A stretch of DNA of 64,000 nucleotides from Odontesthes bonariensis (taxonomy: Eukaryota; Chordata; Actinopteri; Atheriniformes; Atherinopsidae), in contig NC_134510.1 in assembly GCF_027942865.1 (NCBI RefSeq), forward strand, positions 17,477,209 through 17,541,208. The letters run 5' to 3'. The position numbers and the translations under genes were made by a program. The notes beneath the pieces were generated by a model that was not told the origin of the DNA, ran no database searches, and saw only the letters and a program-made list of their open reading frames with translations. Shown piece after piece: positions 1 to 13,300 of this stretch (its first letter is position 1; each line of letters begins with the position of its first letter).

Positions 1-486
1 TCACCCGCATGATTGCAAGTAATAATACAACAGTGTCCGTCTTACAATGGTACAGTCCAATACATAGAAATGGTACATAGAAATCAGCCTAATTAACTGC
101 TTTTGTGAGTTTGTGTCACACTGTTATATTTCATCCATGTATTAACTGGCTGCATGTGTGCTTGTTTCATTTCAGCTCAGCAGGACAGTTTCTACAGTAC
201 TTTGGTGTCATTAACAGTCATGTTAATTTCTCATTTTATTCTGTGGCTCTGTGTGACAGAAGCTCACAGTTTTCTTTCTCTTTTACCAGATTTCTGTCTG
301 AGAAACGTTATGTTTCTGCTTGTCTGAACCTTTGTATTTCAGTCGAGTCTTGTTTTCCGCCCCTGCCCAGTTTCTTATTGTCTGATTTATACGATTTTGC
401 TTTCTCTGCTTTGGCAGCACCTTTGGCTTTGTTTTGATGAATAATAGATACACTTGAGGCAGTTTTTGCCTGTCACAATCTTTTAA

Positions 487-1017
487 AGCTGCAGTCTGCA
501 AGATTTGTTGTTGTCATACGTAAAGTCCTACTTTTTGGCATTTTAAGAGTTTACATGATCTATCAGAACGCTTGAAGTTGAAAACGGTGACCTCCGTAGT
601 CGCAAAATGCAAGAAATGCTTATTTTTTAACCGAAAAATAAAAAGTTATTCAACTTCCTGTCCCGCCCCTTCAAAACACATGAGAACTCGTGCACGTAGA
701 CGTGCACGCCAGATGCGCCTACACGACTCCTCATTCATCAACTCACCTGTCATTTGCGATCATGGAAGACACAGTAAGTAGACTAGCCCGTAATGAAGTT
801 CAATAGTCTGTATAAATAAGCGTGGGGACGAGCCTACCTTGTATCGCGCGTGCACAATCGGTGATTGACAGGCAGCAGAGCCCAGGGGACCTAGCGGGAC
901 ATATGGGGACCTAGAGAACTCTTTTTTTTTTTTGTATTGGGGTATTTAATGTACTACTTTCAGAATCCCCGGACAGTTCCAGGCATTATGCTTGAAAAAG
1001 AGTTGCAGACTGCAGCT
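487..1017. mobile_element. TTAA-flanked MITE, 531 bp
   Basis: Inverted ends AGCTGCAGTCTGCAA / TTGCAGACTGCAGCT with TTAA on each side (483-486, 1018-1021). It shares ends and parts of the interior (GTGATTGACAGG-like and ACAGTTC motifs) with the element at 59750-60165. No transposase frame. It lies in adcy2 intron 2 or beyond. Confidence 0.8.
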
Positions 1018-1021
1018 TTAA

Positions 1022-2726
1022 GAAACATATTACTGTTATTTACAATCAAGAGGCTTTTTTTTTTTTTTTTTTTGTCTTTGCGACTAGTCCTGTTTCATGT
1101 GTTTTTAAGAGTTTCCCTTTTAGAACATGAGTTTTAAAATGAATCCCACAGAAGGACTACTAAGCTTTGCGTTCAAAATTCATTCCATTCTATTCCATTG
1201 TGCCATTATTCACCACTGGAAATAACATCCCTCTAATTAGCTGTGAGATTCAGTATTCGTGTGAGATTATTTATTAAATTAGAGGATCAGAACAACTACT
1301 AAGCCTCAATATGTGAAATTACAGGAGGAACTCCAAGACCACCAGGAATCACTAGAAAGGGACACCTCCTGGACTAAAATGTTTAACAGTTCTTCATGTT
1401 TTGTTCTACATTTTACCCAACTCCTTCACAAATGAGCTTTCCTTTTGAATGGATCGTTAATGGAGCATTTGAACGTGGTGTTTGTGCGTCTTTATGCAAC
1501 AACTTCTTTGACAGCGAGTCTGAAACAAGACGGAGGTGGCAAACCGAAGCCTCATCTGTGAGGCAGGAATAATAACTTCAACAACTTACATTTAAATCTC
1601 TGATAAATAAAGATGAACATGCTGGAGAATATAAACATTTCATTTGTTTGATTAGCTTATTACTCAGAACCAACCACAGCTTCAAGAGGCGATAATGATT
1701 GGGATTGTATTCTTTTGATGATTATTAACCTACATGTCAGCAACTTTACCAACAGAGATAAGCAAAGTAACGCAAGACAACACGCAAATCAGTTATTCCC
1801 CTCCAGTTCAGTGGCAACGAAGCAAAGTCTGTGTGTGTCTGTCATACTGTTTTGTTTTTTTTCCTGAGCCCTCTCAAAAAGTAAAATCCAATCTGTTGTT
1901 TATTTTTTTCCCTGTCTTGCTTGTACACTTCATCACTTTTCCATCCCGTCCCCAGATAGCGTTGCCGTCTCTTGCTGCATCCGTCATGTGTTTTCCCTTC
2001 AACTTCATTTGTTATAACAAAAAGTGTTTTCTCACCAACTTTGTTATAGCAAAAGTGTATTCTTTTTTTCTTTTTATTAATTTATTATGGTGATTATGTT
2101 GTTATACTGCGAGTCGTGGTACTGTAAAGCAAAATTGTGTGGCCAGTTTGGAAACAAAACTTGTGAGGTGTGGCATCTCAGCGTCCAGGGCAATTATTTA
2201 GCTCAGGAATATGCATAAACGAGGTGTATTTCAAAACCAGTCAGAAGCACATAGTTTTAGGGTTCACACACTTCTCTAGGGTTTCTCTGATGCATGCAAC
2301 ATAACCTCTATACCTAGGATGTCAGCTTCAATATTTACACCTACATTGGATCCTCGTGCAGAGAAATAAATGATTTCCAAATGGCGAAGAAGCTGCAGGT
2401 TTACATTAACATACATTTCATTTTCTGGAATTATAGCCGTTTATGATATCCCAGGGTTGGACACTGATTAAGTAAGTCCAATGGTTTTACTTTTTAAATG
2501 GCATTTAGCTACTTGTAAGGCTTTAATGACTTTTCCTCACTTATGTTTGCTGCCAAATTCTAAACCATAGAAAAAGAAAAAAACATTTTTGTCATGTTAT
2601 ATTCATGGAGTTTATTTGTCAAAGAAGAGAAAAGTGGTCTATAATCGGTCTGAGCCAAGGAGCACAAACTCAATAGTTTAGGTAATGATGTTGACACTTG
2701 CATGACAATGCACTGAGAAACAATGA
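1022..2726. other. Intronic stretch without recognised features
   Basis: Presumed adcy2 intron 2. T-runs (1054-1074) and A/T-rich DNA; no gene or element recognised. The first 482 bases of the window are likewise featureless. Confidence 0.4.
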
Positions 2727-3340
2727 GTGCCTGTGCTGTTGGTGAATTACACGCTCCTGATTATCAACGGATGGGAGAATGAATTACTTACAAATATTAC
2801 AGATAGTTCCTGGAGAGAATCATGGAAAGATAATTGCAAAACAACTCAGTCAAAATGCTGGAAGGAGTTTGGCTGGAAAATTAACCAAAGATTTTTTATG
2901 GTGCCTAAACAATGTGCTCATATTTCAGGAGCTGACATAAAATGTTGGCGAGGATGCGGAGAAGAAGGTACGCATACACACATACTCCTTACATGCTCTT
3001 TAACAAAACCTTTTTGGGAGGAGGTAAGGTGAGCTACTACATATATTTTTGATCTTAAACAACCTTTAACACCAGTAAACATACTAGACATCGACCTACC
3101 AAATAAGATAAAAAGAATATACCAAAACTTTTTCATCTTCTAAGACTTACTGCACTAAAGCAAATTACAAGACTATGGAAACAAAGTAAACAACCAGAGG
3201 TTCAGCAATGTTATAAAACAATAGAAAGTGTTCTGGAAATGGAAAAAAAATATATTAATTTCTAGAAATTGCTCAGAAAAATGGAAGGAAATGTATCCAG
3301 ACAATCTGTGCAATAAAATGTGCCTATATCTTGAAAACAG
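2727..3340 (+). mobile_element. L1/Tx1-like LINE remnant, C-terminal end of ORF2
   Basis: The frame at 2727-3032 reads WKDNCKTTQSKCWKEFGWK, then RFFMVPKQ and ADIKCWRGCGEEGTHTHILL with CSLTKPFWEEV, matching the Cys/His-bearing C-terminal end of fish L1-like ORF2 (CWRxCG...THxxxxC...FWxEV). Decayed frames continue to about 3340. It is a dead 5'-truncated copy. Confidence 0.65.
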
Positions 3341-4064
3341 AACAACAATATAGGCTACCAAATCTTTCATGAAGATGTCCACAAAGCTTATGCTACACAC
3401 CCACTCACTATACCGGCACATACATATTACGCAATACAACACCTACACTACACACACACACACACAGGTACGCCACTAAATATTTTCTTTTTCTTTTTTC
3501 TCTATGTTCCCCCCCCCCCCCCCCCGGACAGGAAGTCTGAGGATGCCCAGCATCGGCACGGCAAATTAGGATTCCTCAGTTCAGAGCTAACTTTTCTTCA
3601 GGATCCTGGCATGTTTCTTTAAAGTCCCTGAGAAAATAGCTTTCCAACTAGTCAGTCTTGTTATCTTTATGTCTTAACAACATAAAAAGGTACTCTCCCA
3701 GTTATGGACATTCCCCAGAGTTAATTGTCCACAACGTCGGTTAACCACAGAGAGAGTTGATGGGCACAGTGATAATGTGTGAGCTAAAAACTGATCAATA
3801 TTGTTATTAATAAACTAAAACTAATAAGTCCAGACATAATGCCTGGTTACACACATATTCTATAATGATACTTCTCCTCGTGAATATCATGTTGTGCGAT
3901 AGGTGATTGCGTGTGACAATTAGCTGAAGTTGCTTCTCCTCAGAAGAAGGAGGACAGTATGAGCCTAATCAAATGAGACGCAGTCATGCGGTCAGCAGGT
4001 CTTTGATGTTGTTAGTATTGAAGTTAAAATGAATATTACCCTCCTTACATAGCTTTTTGTATTT

Positions 4065-4440
4065 TTATGATCGGATTATTCGCACTGTTAGTGCTGATAC
4101 CTCTGGTAGCTGAGCTTCTGCCCCCCTGATTAACTCTGCATACAATCTCAACAAGTCATTTCTGGTCGCGAAAGCACCAATATTTGATATCCATTGTGTT
4201 CTAGACCACATGTCAACCAGCTGGTATATGCCACAATTGGATGTAATGCACTGATGTCCTGATTTGAAGGGCGAATTACTCAATAAACCTTCAAAGTGCC
4301 ATCCTGTCTCCAGCCTTGTGTGCTCTGACCCTAAAATCTAAGTCTTCTCCCAGGTTCACCAATTTTTTAAACACTGTGTCAACTTCAGAGGCTGGAAACT
4401 GCAATATTACTATTTTCATTGTTTAAACATAATTTTGTTT
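4065..4440 (-). other. Unidentified decayed coding-like segment
   Basis: Minus-strand frames FPASEVDTVFKKLVNLGED (around 4340-4400) and SGHQCITSNCGIYQLVDMWS (4283-4065) read like a protein remnant with a break between them. The family is not recognised; a LINE ORF1 remnant is one possibility given the nearby L1-like piece. Confidence 0.25.
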
Positions 4441-6311
4441 TGTACGTAAAACAAGGAGACAAGTTAATTCAGCCATGTGGTAAACAGACAGTGTAATTCT
4501 GGTTAAATAAAGTAAATAAAGCTAGAAAGCTAATTGACAAAAAAAAACAATTGTAAAGAAAACACAATTCTGCAATCCCTGCACTTACAGTGTGAGATAT
4601 ATATATATATATATATATGTTTTTTTTTTTTTAAAGTATTGGTTTTATTATGCAAACCTGTATGTCTCAAGGGAGGCCTAAAAATTAGCCTGGGTTATTG
4701 GCAAAGAGCACATATGTATTATTCAAAGCTTTTTCATTACTGACTTCATGAAGAGAAGTGAGTCACATTCATCTCAATGATACATGAAGTAAGGTTTCCG
4801 TGTTCATCTGTGGAAAATGAGAAGACTGAATGCCGTGCACTAAGGTGGATCAGTGTGAGAATGCTAATGAGTCACTTCATTAACCTACACAATGACAACA
4901 ACCCACGTAAAAAAAAAAAAATAGAAAAGGCCGCAAAATCTGCAGTGTTGTCTCTTCAAAAAGTGTTAATTAACGGGATTAAGATAAAGCAGCAAGAGAG
5001 CAGTAATGGCATAATGGCCTATTTGCAGTGAGCACAAGAAAGGAAATGAGTGAAAAGGTGTGTAATCGGTTGCACCTTTAGCTAACCCTTTGTGATCTTT
5101 GAGTCCACACTAGGTATCTGTATTGCCAAATACAGCTAAATGAGCGCAGCTTTCAAGTAATGGAGATCTAATGCACTGTGGTGTTTTCAATGAGCCCCGG
5201 TGCAGGATGCATATGGTGGCAGCAATGTAGTGGTTATTCATCCTGCCAAATCTAACTGCAGACGTAATACTCCTATACTAAGTAGCACATATATCACATA
5301 GGCATATACGACACAGCTCACTGAAACAACAAAAAAAAACAGATGGGGGGGGAGGACTACCTTTTTTTTGTAAAAGCATTTTCTCAAACACACAATCTTG
5401 ACAAAAAAATGTAGCAAACATGCTGTGCTGTTCATAGAATGGATGACAGTACATCATCCATGCGACCTCCAAGGGGCATAATCAGCGTGTCTGTAGAGGA
5501 GTCCTCAGACCCTTGATTAATGCGTGGACAAAAAAAAAAAAAAATTGCGTATTGATTTACAAAAGCTGATTTAAAACAGTTTCACCCAACACATCTACCA
5601 GACCAGAGGTGACCATATCCAGACAAAATAGGGAACTGGACAGTTATAACTGAAACCTGCCCATGCTTTGCCTGATATATGATCAGTTGTAAAAAAAACG
5701 CTTCCAGATTAACCAAAAGTACACTGACAGACACCATAATGACTTGTAAAAAATAAATGAATTGAATAACTGACTTATTACTTAAATAATGAGTCAACTT
5801 TTCCAAAGGGAGCCTAATGGAGCCAGAGAAGTTTCTGAGATAGCTAGATACACATCTTTGAACCAGTGACAATGTCATTATGTTTATAGTCGATGGCTAC
5901 AACAACACAACCGCTGACATTTAAAAGTAAAAAACATTGATCATCTTGTAGAAATGTTTTGCTCAATAACCTTAAGTTCTGAATTTTGTATAGATGTGAG
6001 ACTGACACCCCCCCCAAGGTAAGACAGTTCAGAAATAAAGACTGGACTACAATTCCTACTGGACGCCAGGAAATTCTGATTTCTAGCTAATTCCTGCAGC
6101 CAAAGACCATCTCAAAGGGTACATGAGTTCACTTTCATTTGGTAGCACAGCATCTTAGGGTGGTAACTTAAGCATCATATATACTTTCATCTTTCCTTTA
6201 AAACCTTATAATTTTATAAAGCTAGCAATAAAACAGGAGGTACAAATATTAAATCACAGCTCGTATCTGATGTATAACACATTCACCACAGAATTAATCT
6301 CTTAGTCTCAC
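4441..6311. other. adcy2 intron 2, window-side part
   Basis: No coding exon recognised. It holds an AT repeat and several homopolymer runs. Adcy2 exon 3 (the family continues VSFFLFIIFVVYT) was looked for on the minus strand and not found. Confidence 0.5.
4595..4618. repeat. (AT)n microsatellite
   Basis: About 12 AT units followed by a T run, in adcy2 intron 2. Confidence 0.9.
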
Positions 6312-6509
6312 CTGATCCCATGGACAGACGATTCCGCCAGAAAACATAAAAAGGTAACCCATGGCAACCAAGCAAGCCCAGATGACCAGGGAGAAAATGC
6401 GTAGAAGTTTCTTGAAGATGGCCTCAATGCAGACGAGTACAAACACTGCCAGGAATATAGCCATCGCTGTGGGCACGGTGATTACAAAGGCCACGTGGTC
6501 TGCAACGTC
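6312..6509 (-). CDS. adcy2: adcy2 coding exon 2: adenylate cyclase type 2, TM2-TM3
   Basis: Second coding exon of the membrane adenylate cyclase whose first exon is at 9837-9610. It gives 66 codons in phase 0. The acceptor ends at 6510 and the donor GTGAGA starts at 6311. The peptide begins DVADHVAF and ends IVCPWDQ, with two hydrophobic helices (about residues 82-105 and 111-133 of the protein) that match ADCY2 TM2 and TM3 as I recall them, including the stretch LVIWACLVAMGYLFMF. ADCY2 converts ATP to cAMP at the plasma membrane and is stimulated by Gs-alpha and G-beta-gamma. The catalytic C1 and C2 domains are encoded by later exons that would lie beyond position 1; I see none of them in 1-6311, so intron 2 is longer than 6.3 kb. 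Paralogues ADCY4 and ADCY7 are less similar here. I cannot say whether this is an a or b fish copy. Confidence 0.93.
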
Positions 6510-9500
6510 CTGAAAAGGACATGATGGAAAATAAAAACAGAACAGAGAGACCAGTCAATTTAAGAGGAAAAGTAGTGTGTTATTTAAAAGGGTATAGAAT
6601 AATAATTGAGGAAATCTAGGCTTGAAGATTATGTGACGGAAATAAACTAAATGAGCAGATTTCTTGAGGGAGAACAAACCAATTTGATGTACAAAGCCCA
6701 CTCCCTGGCTCTTTCTTCCTAAGGGTCCTGCAACTAAAAGCAAGCAAAGAAGAGGAGCATGTGCAAATCCAGATACATTATATGTTATACGCAATTACAA
6801 CCCTCTATCAAGAGAGACAAGGGACAGAAAATCAACATTTAAATAAGAACCTTCAGGCTAATAAATACGTGTAAAATGCATGCAATTTAATTATTTTTTC
6901 TATTATGTTGAAACTTAAATTGCTTGCATTTCTGTGACGTCTTTAGAATTTTGTTCATGTGAATCTTTTAAAGATGTATACATTAAAACTGTATGAAACA
7001 TGATACTCGAGGCTGTTCTGCCGGTCAGTCCCAGAATGAAAGGCAGAACAGCCTGAAGAGTATCCTGCACCTCAACTCCTGGATGACTGACTTGAATTTT
7101 TCATCCCAATTGTTAGATTTTGGTAGGATTGCAATTCAAATCTTAAAGTCTTTTGTTAAATACACAACTGTCAGGATAAGGTTAAAATAAAAAAGTTAGT
7201 GAAAGAGCGTCCTTTGGAGTGAAGAAACCCAAACCATCTCAGAGCTGACCAGGAGCAAGTTGAAGCCACAGATAAAATAGAGTTTCTCTTACTGTCCTAC
7301 TGATACACCCTCATCTAAGCGTATAATAGATATGGAAGTTCAGATTCAAATTTTAGTTCAATCAACTAAAATTAGTTTAGGAGAGTGGGATGAGAAATTT
7401 GTGCTACAAGGTTTCGCTTTTATCAAAGTTTTTCCCATACTGGGGATGGAAAAGGTTCATGACAGATTCATAACGGCTACAATGTTCGGTGATATTGCAC
7501 TTTCATCCAAGGAGAATATTTGATCTTTTCTTCCCCCCAGACATCTAAATATTCATAAAATCCTTGATGTAAGGACTACATCATCGAAATGAAGGATTAT
7601 TACACTTCTCTTTAAACTCTTGTGACAAATAACAGTGCTGATATATCCCAACAGAGTTTTGTTGTCAGTTCAGATGGCACGGTACAAAAAAGTAAAGAAA
7701 ATTCACTGACAGAATAAAACTATAAAGCATTTTCTTATTCGGACCATCATGTTCAATTAATGGCCCATCTATCGCTTCGCCTTCATTGCTAAATAATGCT
7801 TCTCTTCCCAGCTCCATCATTCTTCATTTGTAACCCTACACAGAGACATGAGAGCATGCATGTGGCTGCAGAGAGCCGCGCAGAGTTTATCTCGCCCAGA
7901 GCAGCGCTTCAAAACAGCACCGGATTTAGGTCAGCCAGGCAGTCGGATGGAGGGATGAAGGGATATAAATGAAAGGCATAGAAAGAAATGAGAGATGGCG
8001 TGACAATGGAAAGAAAGAAAAGACAACAGAGAGGAAAATAAACCAAAATTTGACCAAAGTCAAAATTATGATGAATAATAATTCACCACTTAAATACCTC
8101 CCTCAGCACATAAAATCACTTCAATGACATGGGTGTTTTTGAGTGAATGGGATTTCACATTTTAACACTGATTGCAGTCACAAATAATTGCAGAACTCGT
8201 TAGGGAATTAAATTGGCTCTTGATTTAATAAAAAGCGAAGGGTGCACTACAAAGGTTCTTGGCCACTTATTTATCCTGAGAAAACATTATTTCCTTTTTT
8301 CAATCTTGTTGTTCATTTTACGTGACAAACCTTTCTACCAGATCACCTGTATAGCCATTCATGTCCAAAATAATTAAGGGGAAAAGTGCTTTGAAATTAC
8401 ATTCATTATAGGCACATAATTGAATAAGTTATTCTCGTCACCCCACCATAGCTGATCTAACTTTTACATAGAGCTACAGTGTTTGTTCATCACTCGTTCA
8501 CAGTTGCTTGTGCTGAAGATGGGTGATTTGTTATTTTAGCTTTTTATTGATGAAATATTCACAAGACAGCTTATTAACAGAGCTAAACTAGTTTGTTTCA
8601 AAATGTGGCAGAACATCTCCATCAAAAATCAAATACTCAATAATTCTACTGCGTAAACCCTGTGCAGGTGCTTTACTGTGCAGCATTGGATAAAAGCAAA
8701 CGTCAAAACAAAAGTCTATATTGCATCCATTTCGATTGACTTTCCTCAGTGCAGCCACTACAGGAGCAAACCTTCATAGATTAATAAAGTTTTGGTGGAT
8801 TCAGATGATGCACAATGTCTGTGTCAGTGCTCTCTTTGTCTTACTGCCTCTTACAGTGCGTTCTGTTCTCGTCTCTTCTTTCAGCAGACTGAGCGGAGAC
8901 AAGAAAAAGAGAGGCACTCTCCTCATGCAATAATGGGAGGTACAATAAAGTTCTATTTACCAAGTGGACCAATTGTGTCTATATTTGACATACACCACGA
9001 GGCAGGTAATTTAAAAGTGAAAGCAAATCAAAGGGTGCACTTAAAAATAGTTTTGCTATTTTAGTTCAGGTTATTCCGCGGAGTGCCTTGCTGTCACTGC
9101 TTTGCATTATTCAGGCTTTTAAAGCGAAGATAACGCCGTCAAAATAGTGACAGAGTAAAACCGATCTCCTCTCTGTAGTTCAGTCAACCATCAGCTCAGA
9201 CAATAACTAAGCCCTTTACCCTCCCCTCAATTCCATCTCACCCTTCACTTCACATTAGTGCTGCAATGAGGACTGCATGCTGCTAGAGTCTACATGTGGG
9301 GTGAATATACATAGTGGACAAGCATGCGTGTATTTGTGTGTGTATACGCAAGTTTGTGAGTAGATGTCATGCTACTTTGTGTGCCATTATTTCTATGCTA
9401 CGGAATATACAGTATGTGTGCGTGCACCCACTTCCCAGATGTACAAACACTTGGATGGATTTCACACACACAAAGCTATTTTAATTCATATCCCAGAAAC

Positions 9501-9609
9501 GGCCAATGCTGGAATATAAAGCAATGCAGGTGTGTATTTGTTAATTTATGAAATGTATATTTTTGCGTATAAGTGGCGTATTTCTGCATGTTGTGAATGA
9601 GCAACTTAC
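6510..9609 (-). other. adcy2: adcy2 intron 1
   Basis: A 3.1-kb GT-AG intron between the first two coding exons. Open frames inside are short and unrelated to known proteins. No mobile element recognised. Confidence 0.6.
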
Positions 9610-9837
9610 CAGCCCCGAAGCAAAGAACACAGTCAGCAGAGCCAGACAGGCTCCCATCACTATGAGGAGCAAAAACACAATGAGAGGATGCTGCTGGCTC
9701 ATGCAATAGTAGGATTCATATAGCCAGTCCGGGGACCTGTTCGTCTTCTGCTCACCACCTCCTCCTTTATCCACTTTACCAGACTCCCCTGTCCGGTCAA
9801 GGAAATACCGCTTCCTACTTATTGCCTCTTGCCACAT
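9610..9837 (-). CDS. adcy2: adcy2 coding exon 1: adenylate cyclase type 2, N-terminus and TM1
   Basis: First coding exon, 76 codons from the ATG at 9837-9835 (MWQEAISRKRYF) to the donor GTAAGT at 9609. Mammalian ADCY2 starts MWQEAM, so this ATG is the conserved start. The segment SPDWLYESYYCMSQQHPLIV followed by a hydrophobic run (about residues 51-72) is the cytoplasmic tail and first membrane helix. The next exon continues in phase after a 3.1-kb intron. Oddity: the frame stays open upstream to another ATG at 10149-10147, which would add 104 residues rich in Ser, Thr and charged residues. The context at 10149 (A at -3) is better than at 9837 (T at -3). The conserved start is preferred because it fits the family, but a fish-specific longer form is possible. 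A pyrimidine-rich tract (minus-strand sense) just upstream may mark the promoter. Confidence 0.94.
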
Positions 9838-10149
9838 GGATCTTGGAGCTGACCGGGAGGAAAAGGAGGGGGGGAATCCAGAAGAGGAGGAGGTGGTGGT
9901 CACTGCTGAGGTATTAGTAGTTTCCATCACTGAAGAAGAGCAGTGGCTGTTCTGTTCTTTTCTCCTGCTGGTGTTCCTGTTGGAGACCCTTGAGTGAGAG
10001 CCCCTGTGTTCCAGCTTGCTCTTCGGCTCCTCTTTAACCTCCTCTCTTAAGTCCTTTAGGCGGAGACAACTGAAAGCTGAGTCTGAGTCAGAGGCAGTGT
10101 GCGCTGGCCGGAGAGGTGGCAAGAACGCACCAAGAGAAAAGCGCAGCAT
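9838..10149 (-). other. adcy2: Open in-frame 5' extension of adcy2 (5' UTR or extra N-terminus)
   Basis: These 312 bases read without a stop in the same frame as adcy2 exon 1, from an ATG at 10149. The predicted 104 residues are polar (Ser/Thr/Arg/Lys/Glu-rich, for example a TTTSSSSGFPP stretch) and resemble no domain I know. A second in-frame ATG (METTNTS) lies inside. Most likely this is 5' UTR that happens to be open, but translation cannot be excluded. Confidence 0.5.
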
Positions 10150-10216
10150 CTTCCTCGTTCTCCCCCTGCCAACATATTGGGGTGGAAAATGAAGCGAAGC
10201 GAAGACACTGAGTGCT

Positions 10217-10352
10217 CTTTAGAGTGAGAGAGAAAAGTGGGAGGGAAGTGAAGGGAGAGGGGAGGGAGAGAGGGCTAAGGGGGAGGGGAGGAAGAAAAAG
10301 AAGGTGCAGCGGGAGGGAGAAGTAAGCCAGTGAGAGGGAGAGAAGAAACAAG
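10217..10352. promoter_or_regulatory. GA/CT-rich tract upstream of adcy2 exon 1
   Basis: The plus strand is almost pure purine (runs of GGGAGGG and GAGAGAG), so the minus strand, in adcy2 sense, is a long polypyrimidine tract. It lies 70-200 bases upstream of the upper adcy2 ATG. Such tracts are common at vertebrate promoters and can bind GAGA-type or Sp/KLF proteins or form triplex DNA. No TATA box was seen. The promoter role is inferred from position only. Confidence 0.35.
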
Positions 10353-13300
10353 AAAAACAGGGCAGAATTTCCAACATTAACATTTGATGAGAATGCACCA
10401 TGTGGCATCAATGTGAAAAATCATGCTCAGAAAAAAAACTAAATTTACAGCTCAGACCTGACAATTTGACAAACACAATTTTCAGAACCAGCACCATGAT
10501 ATCTTACATTCTTCTGACATCCCTTTCCCTCGGCACATAGATACTGTTTTTTAGACAAATTTCCCATTTAAACAAGTGGGACTGCAGCAGATGACCAAAA
10601 ATAAAGAGTCGAAATCGATTGAGATATTGTTGCGTTTGTGAGAAAATGAAGAAGAAAGAAAAGTGGAAGCATGCATCCACACGTGGCATATGCTCATATT
10701 CTGGAATAACCAAAACACAAAAACACTGCCGGCCAAATCTGTGTTTGCAGGTAAATAAACAAAAGCCTGCAAAAAAAGTCAAAACTACCTCATTTGGGTT
10801 GTTGGGTGTTACCATGACTGTATGGTTTTTCTATTGCAAATTATTAGAAAAATAATTAAATTCTCTGCTCCTAGAGAGGAAGTAAGTGATGCTTTCTGAA
10901 GTTTGCTTGGCCAGTGTCTGAGGTTACCCTTCCCCTCCACTAAAATACGATAAATACAAAGGTCCACAAGACAGAAAACATCAGCAAATGCACCTGAACA
11001 AAGCACTGACTATGTACAGCAGTGGCACAACATACCCAGACTATAAACTTAACCAGAGAACCTGTGTAAAACAACAAGTATTTGGACTCTACTAATCAGT
11101 AGAACACCATGCGTGAACAGTAAGCATAGCTCAAACGCGTCTGAGCTTGGCAGCAGACTCAGTATTAGGTCATTCAATATTATTATTGGAAAATAGATTT
11201 GAGGAATAAAACCAAACTTATGAGGGTTTAGTCAATAAAACGCAAGCCACTGTTTAATAGCCAGATTAATAAAAATAAAACATATCTGATCCACTGAATG
11301 TATGAGGGAAACACCTAAAAGAGCAGAAGAATTACCAATGACGCCATCTACAGGAGTGGTAAGATGCTGTTCACTTCAACAGCTTCAAAACGGCATAATA
11401 CTGATCCCTTCAAAGGTGAGCTGATGTTGCAAATAAAAGCAACACTGGCGAGTATTTCATAAAGAAATGATTGAGGGCAGTGGTTTATCTTTACTTCTGA
11501 TCCTTCAACTTTCTTTTTTGTGTTTTTTTTTCTTCCCTCTCAAACACTCAAAACTCTAATATGTGTATTTATATTCCGATCCTAAAAAGTAATGTATATC
11601 TTACCTGATACAACGTATCTGCCTTTAACTATTTCCACCCCAAGGCTCCCAGGCTCATTTCTCAGATGCCCTAAACATTCCCCTCCTTATCCCCCTTTTC
11701 TTTCACCCTCATCCCATGAATGATATCAGTGAGCTCATCCATCTGGATCTGCTTCTTTATAATCTTGCATTCCTCCATTCTTGCACTCATACCCTTTCCT
11801 GTGCCTTGATGTACGTTAGATGTTCTATGAGTTTTTGTGTATTTATGTGGTCCGTACAGTTCCAAAGCCCACTGCCCACAGCATGGGGGATTTATTCTCC
11901 CCCCAAAGCAAATACTGCCTAAGATACCCCTGTGCAGATGAGGCTTTACTTCTCTTATTTGTCTACATCACCATGTAACACTTTTGCTTCGTGCCCACCT
12001 ACTTATCCTGGCAAAAATTATGGTATCGCCCCACTCGGGGATGTTCAGTCAGCTTTTTTATTTTGTAAAAAGAAAAAGTAAAAATAAATATAACACAAAA
12101 CAATCTAATAGCTGAACATTTGTGCTTTATGAAGCATTGCTACAACATTTTAATATGTTTTTTTAACAGTATTTTCCAATATAAGTAGAGGAAAAACTGA
12201 TCTTATTATTTGCATTTCTATAACAGATACCTGCACAACTTCAAATATACAAACATGTACTCAACAGTGGAAACAATAGCCTCTTTCACATGTGGGTTGA
12301 AGCTCATCAGTGCTAAAAAGACATCTTCGTATCTAAAACCCGCTGCTGTTCCTCCTAGTCAGTCACACAACCAGAGCAATCAGCTGAGAGACGACAGTAC
12401 CATTGGTTTGAGTGGTGAGCTCCCCGACTTCCTGGCTTGACGTGTGCATACATAAGCCAGGATTTCGCCTCCCCTGCCAGTTGAGAGGCATATCAGCAGC
12501 GGATCGACTGTGACCCTCGGTTCTGCGTCTGTACTTTCACACATGACACGATGCGCAACGAAGGCCTAGCAGACCTGGCTTGATAAGGCATAAGGGAAAG
12601 AGGCCAATGAAAAAGATTTCCCCTCCATCAAGAAAAGTAGATCCACTTTTCTCATTCTCTCACACAAAAGGATGTTTAGTAATGAGAGCAAAGAGTCTTC
12701 AAACTTCTCTTTAGGGAAAGACGTATCAACTCAACGACATGGCCAGCAAACAATACCGATCTTAATCCGACATAAAGAATAATAGTGGAAATTTAAAAAA
12801 AAAAAAACAACAACAACAACAACAAACCTTTTATAGATAGTGTTTTTCATAAGTTAAATCCATGGCTCAAAGAATTAAAGCGGTCAAAAAAAGCACAATT
12901 CAGTTTCTTTTCTATAGAGCTGCCTCTTCTTTTTTTTTTTAGCTGATGTTACCCTAAAATGTTTTTCCACATAACCTCTGAAAACATTTACATTATAACA
13001 TGTCAAATTTATTGTTCCAAATGCAATACTGTCTTCATTAGTGCAGTATCACATTCATCTCCATAAATTGCAGATTGAGGTAATTGATTTGAGGGTATTA
13101 AACTGTTAATAAAATCAAGAGAACATACTGTTGTCCTGTCATGTTATCATACCTCAGTCTTGCTTCACGTTTTCAGTAAAGTGATGCAGGCTGGCAGACC
13201 CAGAAGTGCCATTAGTTATGGGCCTGGGTCGCATGGTGGCGCTTCATTTGGTATTTTCGGTTAAACCCCACTGCTTTGACACTGTGGATGAGAAGAAAAA

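Noticed and set aside
1..6311. Further adcy2 exons on the minus strand
   Set aside because: No frame resembles the next ADCY2 segment (helices TM4-TM6 or the C1 catalytic domain).
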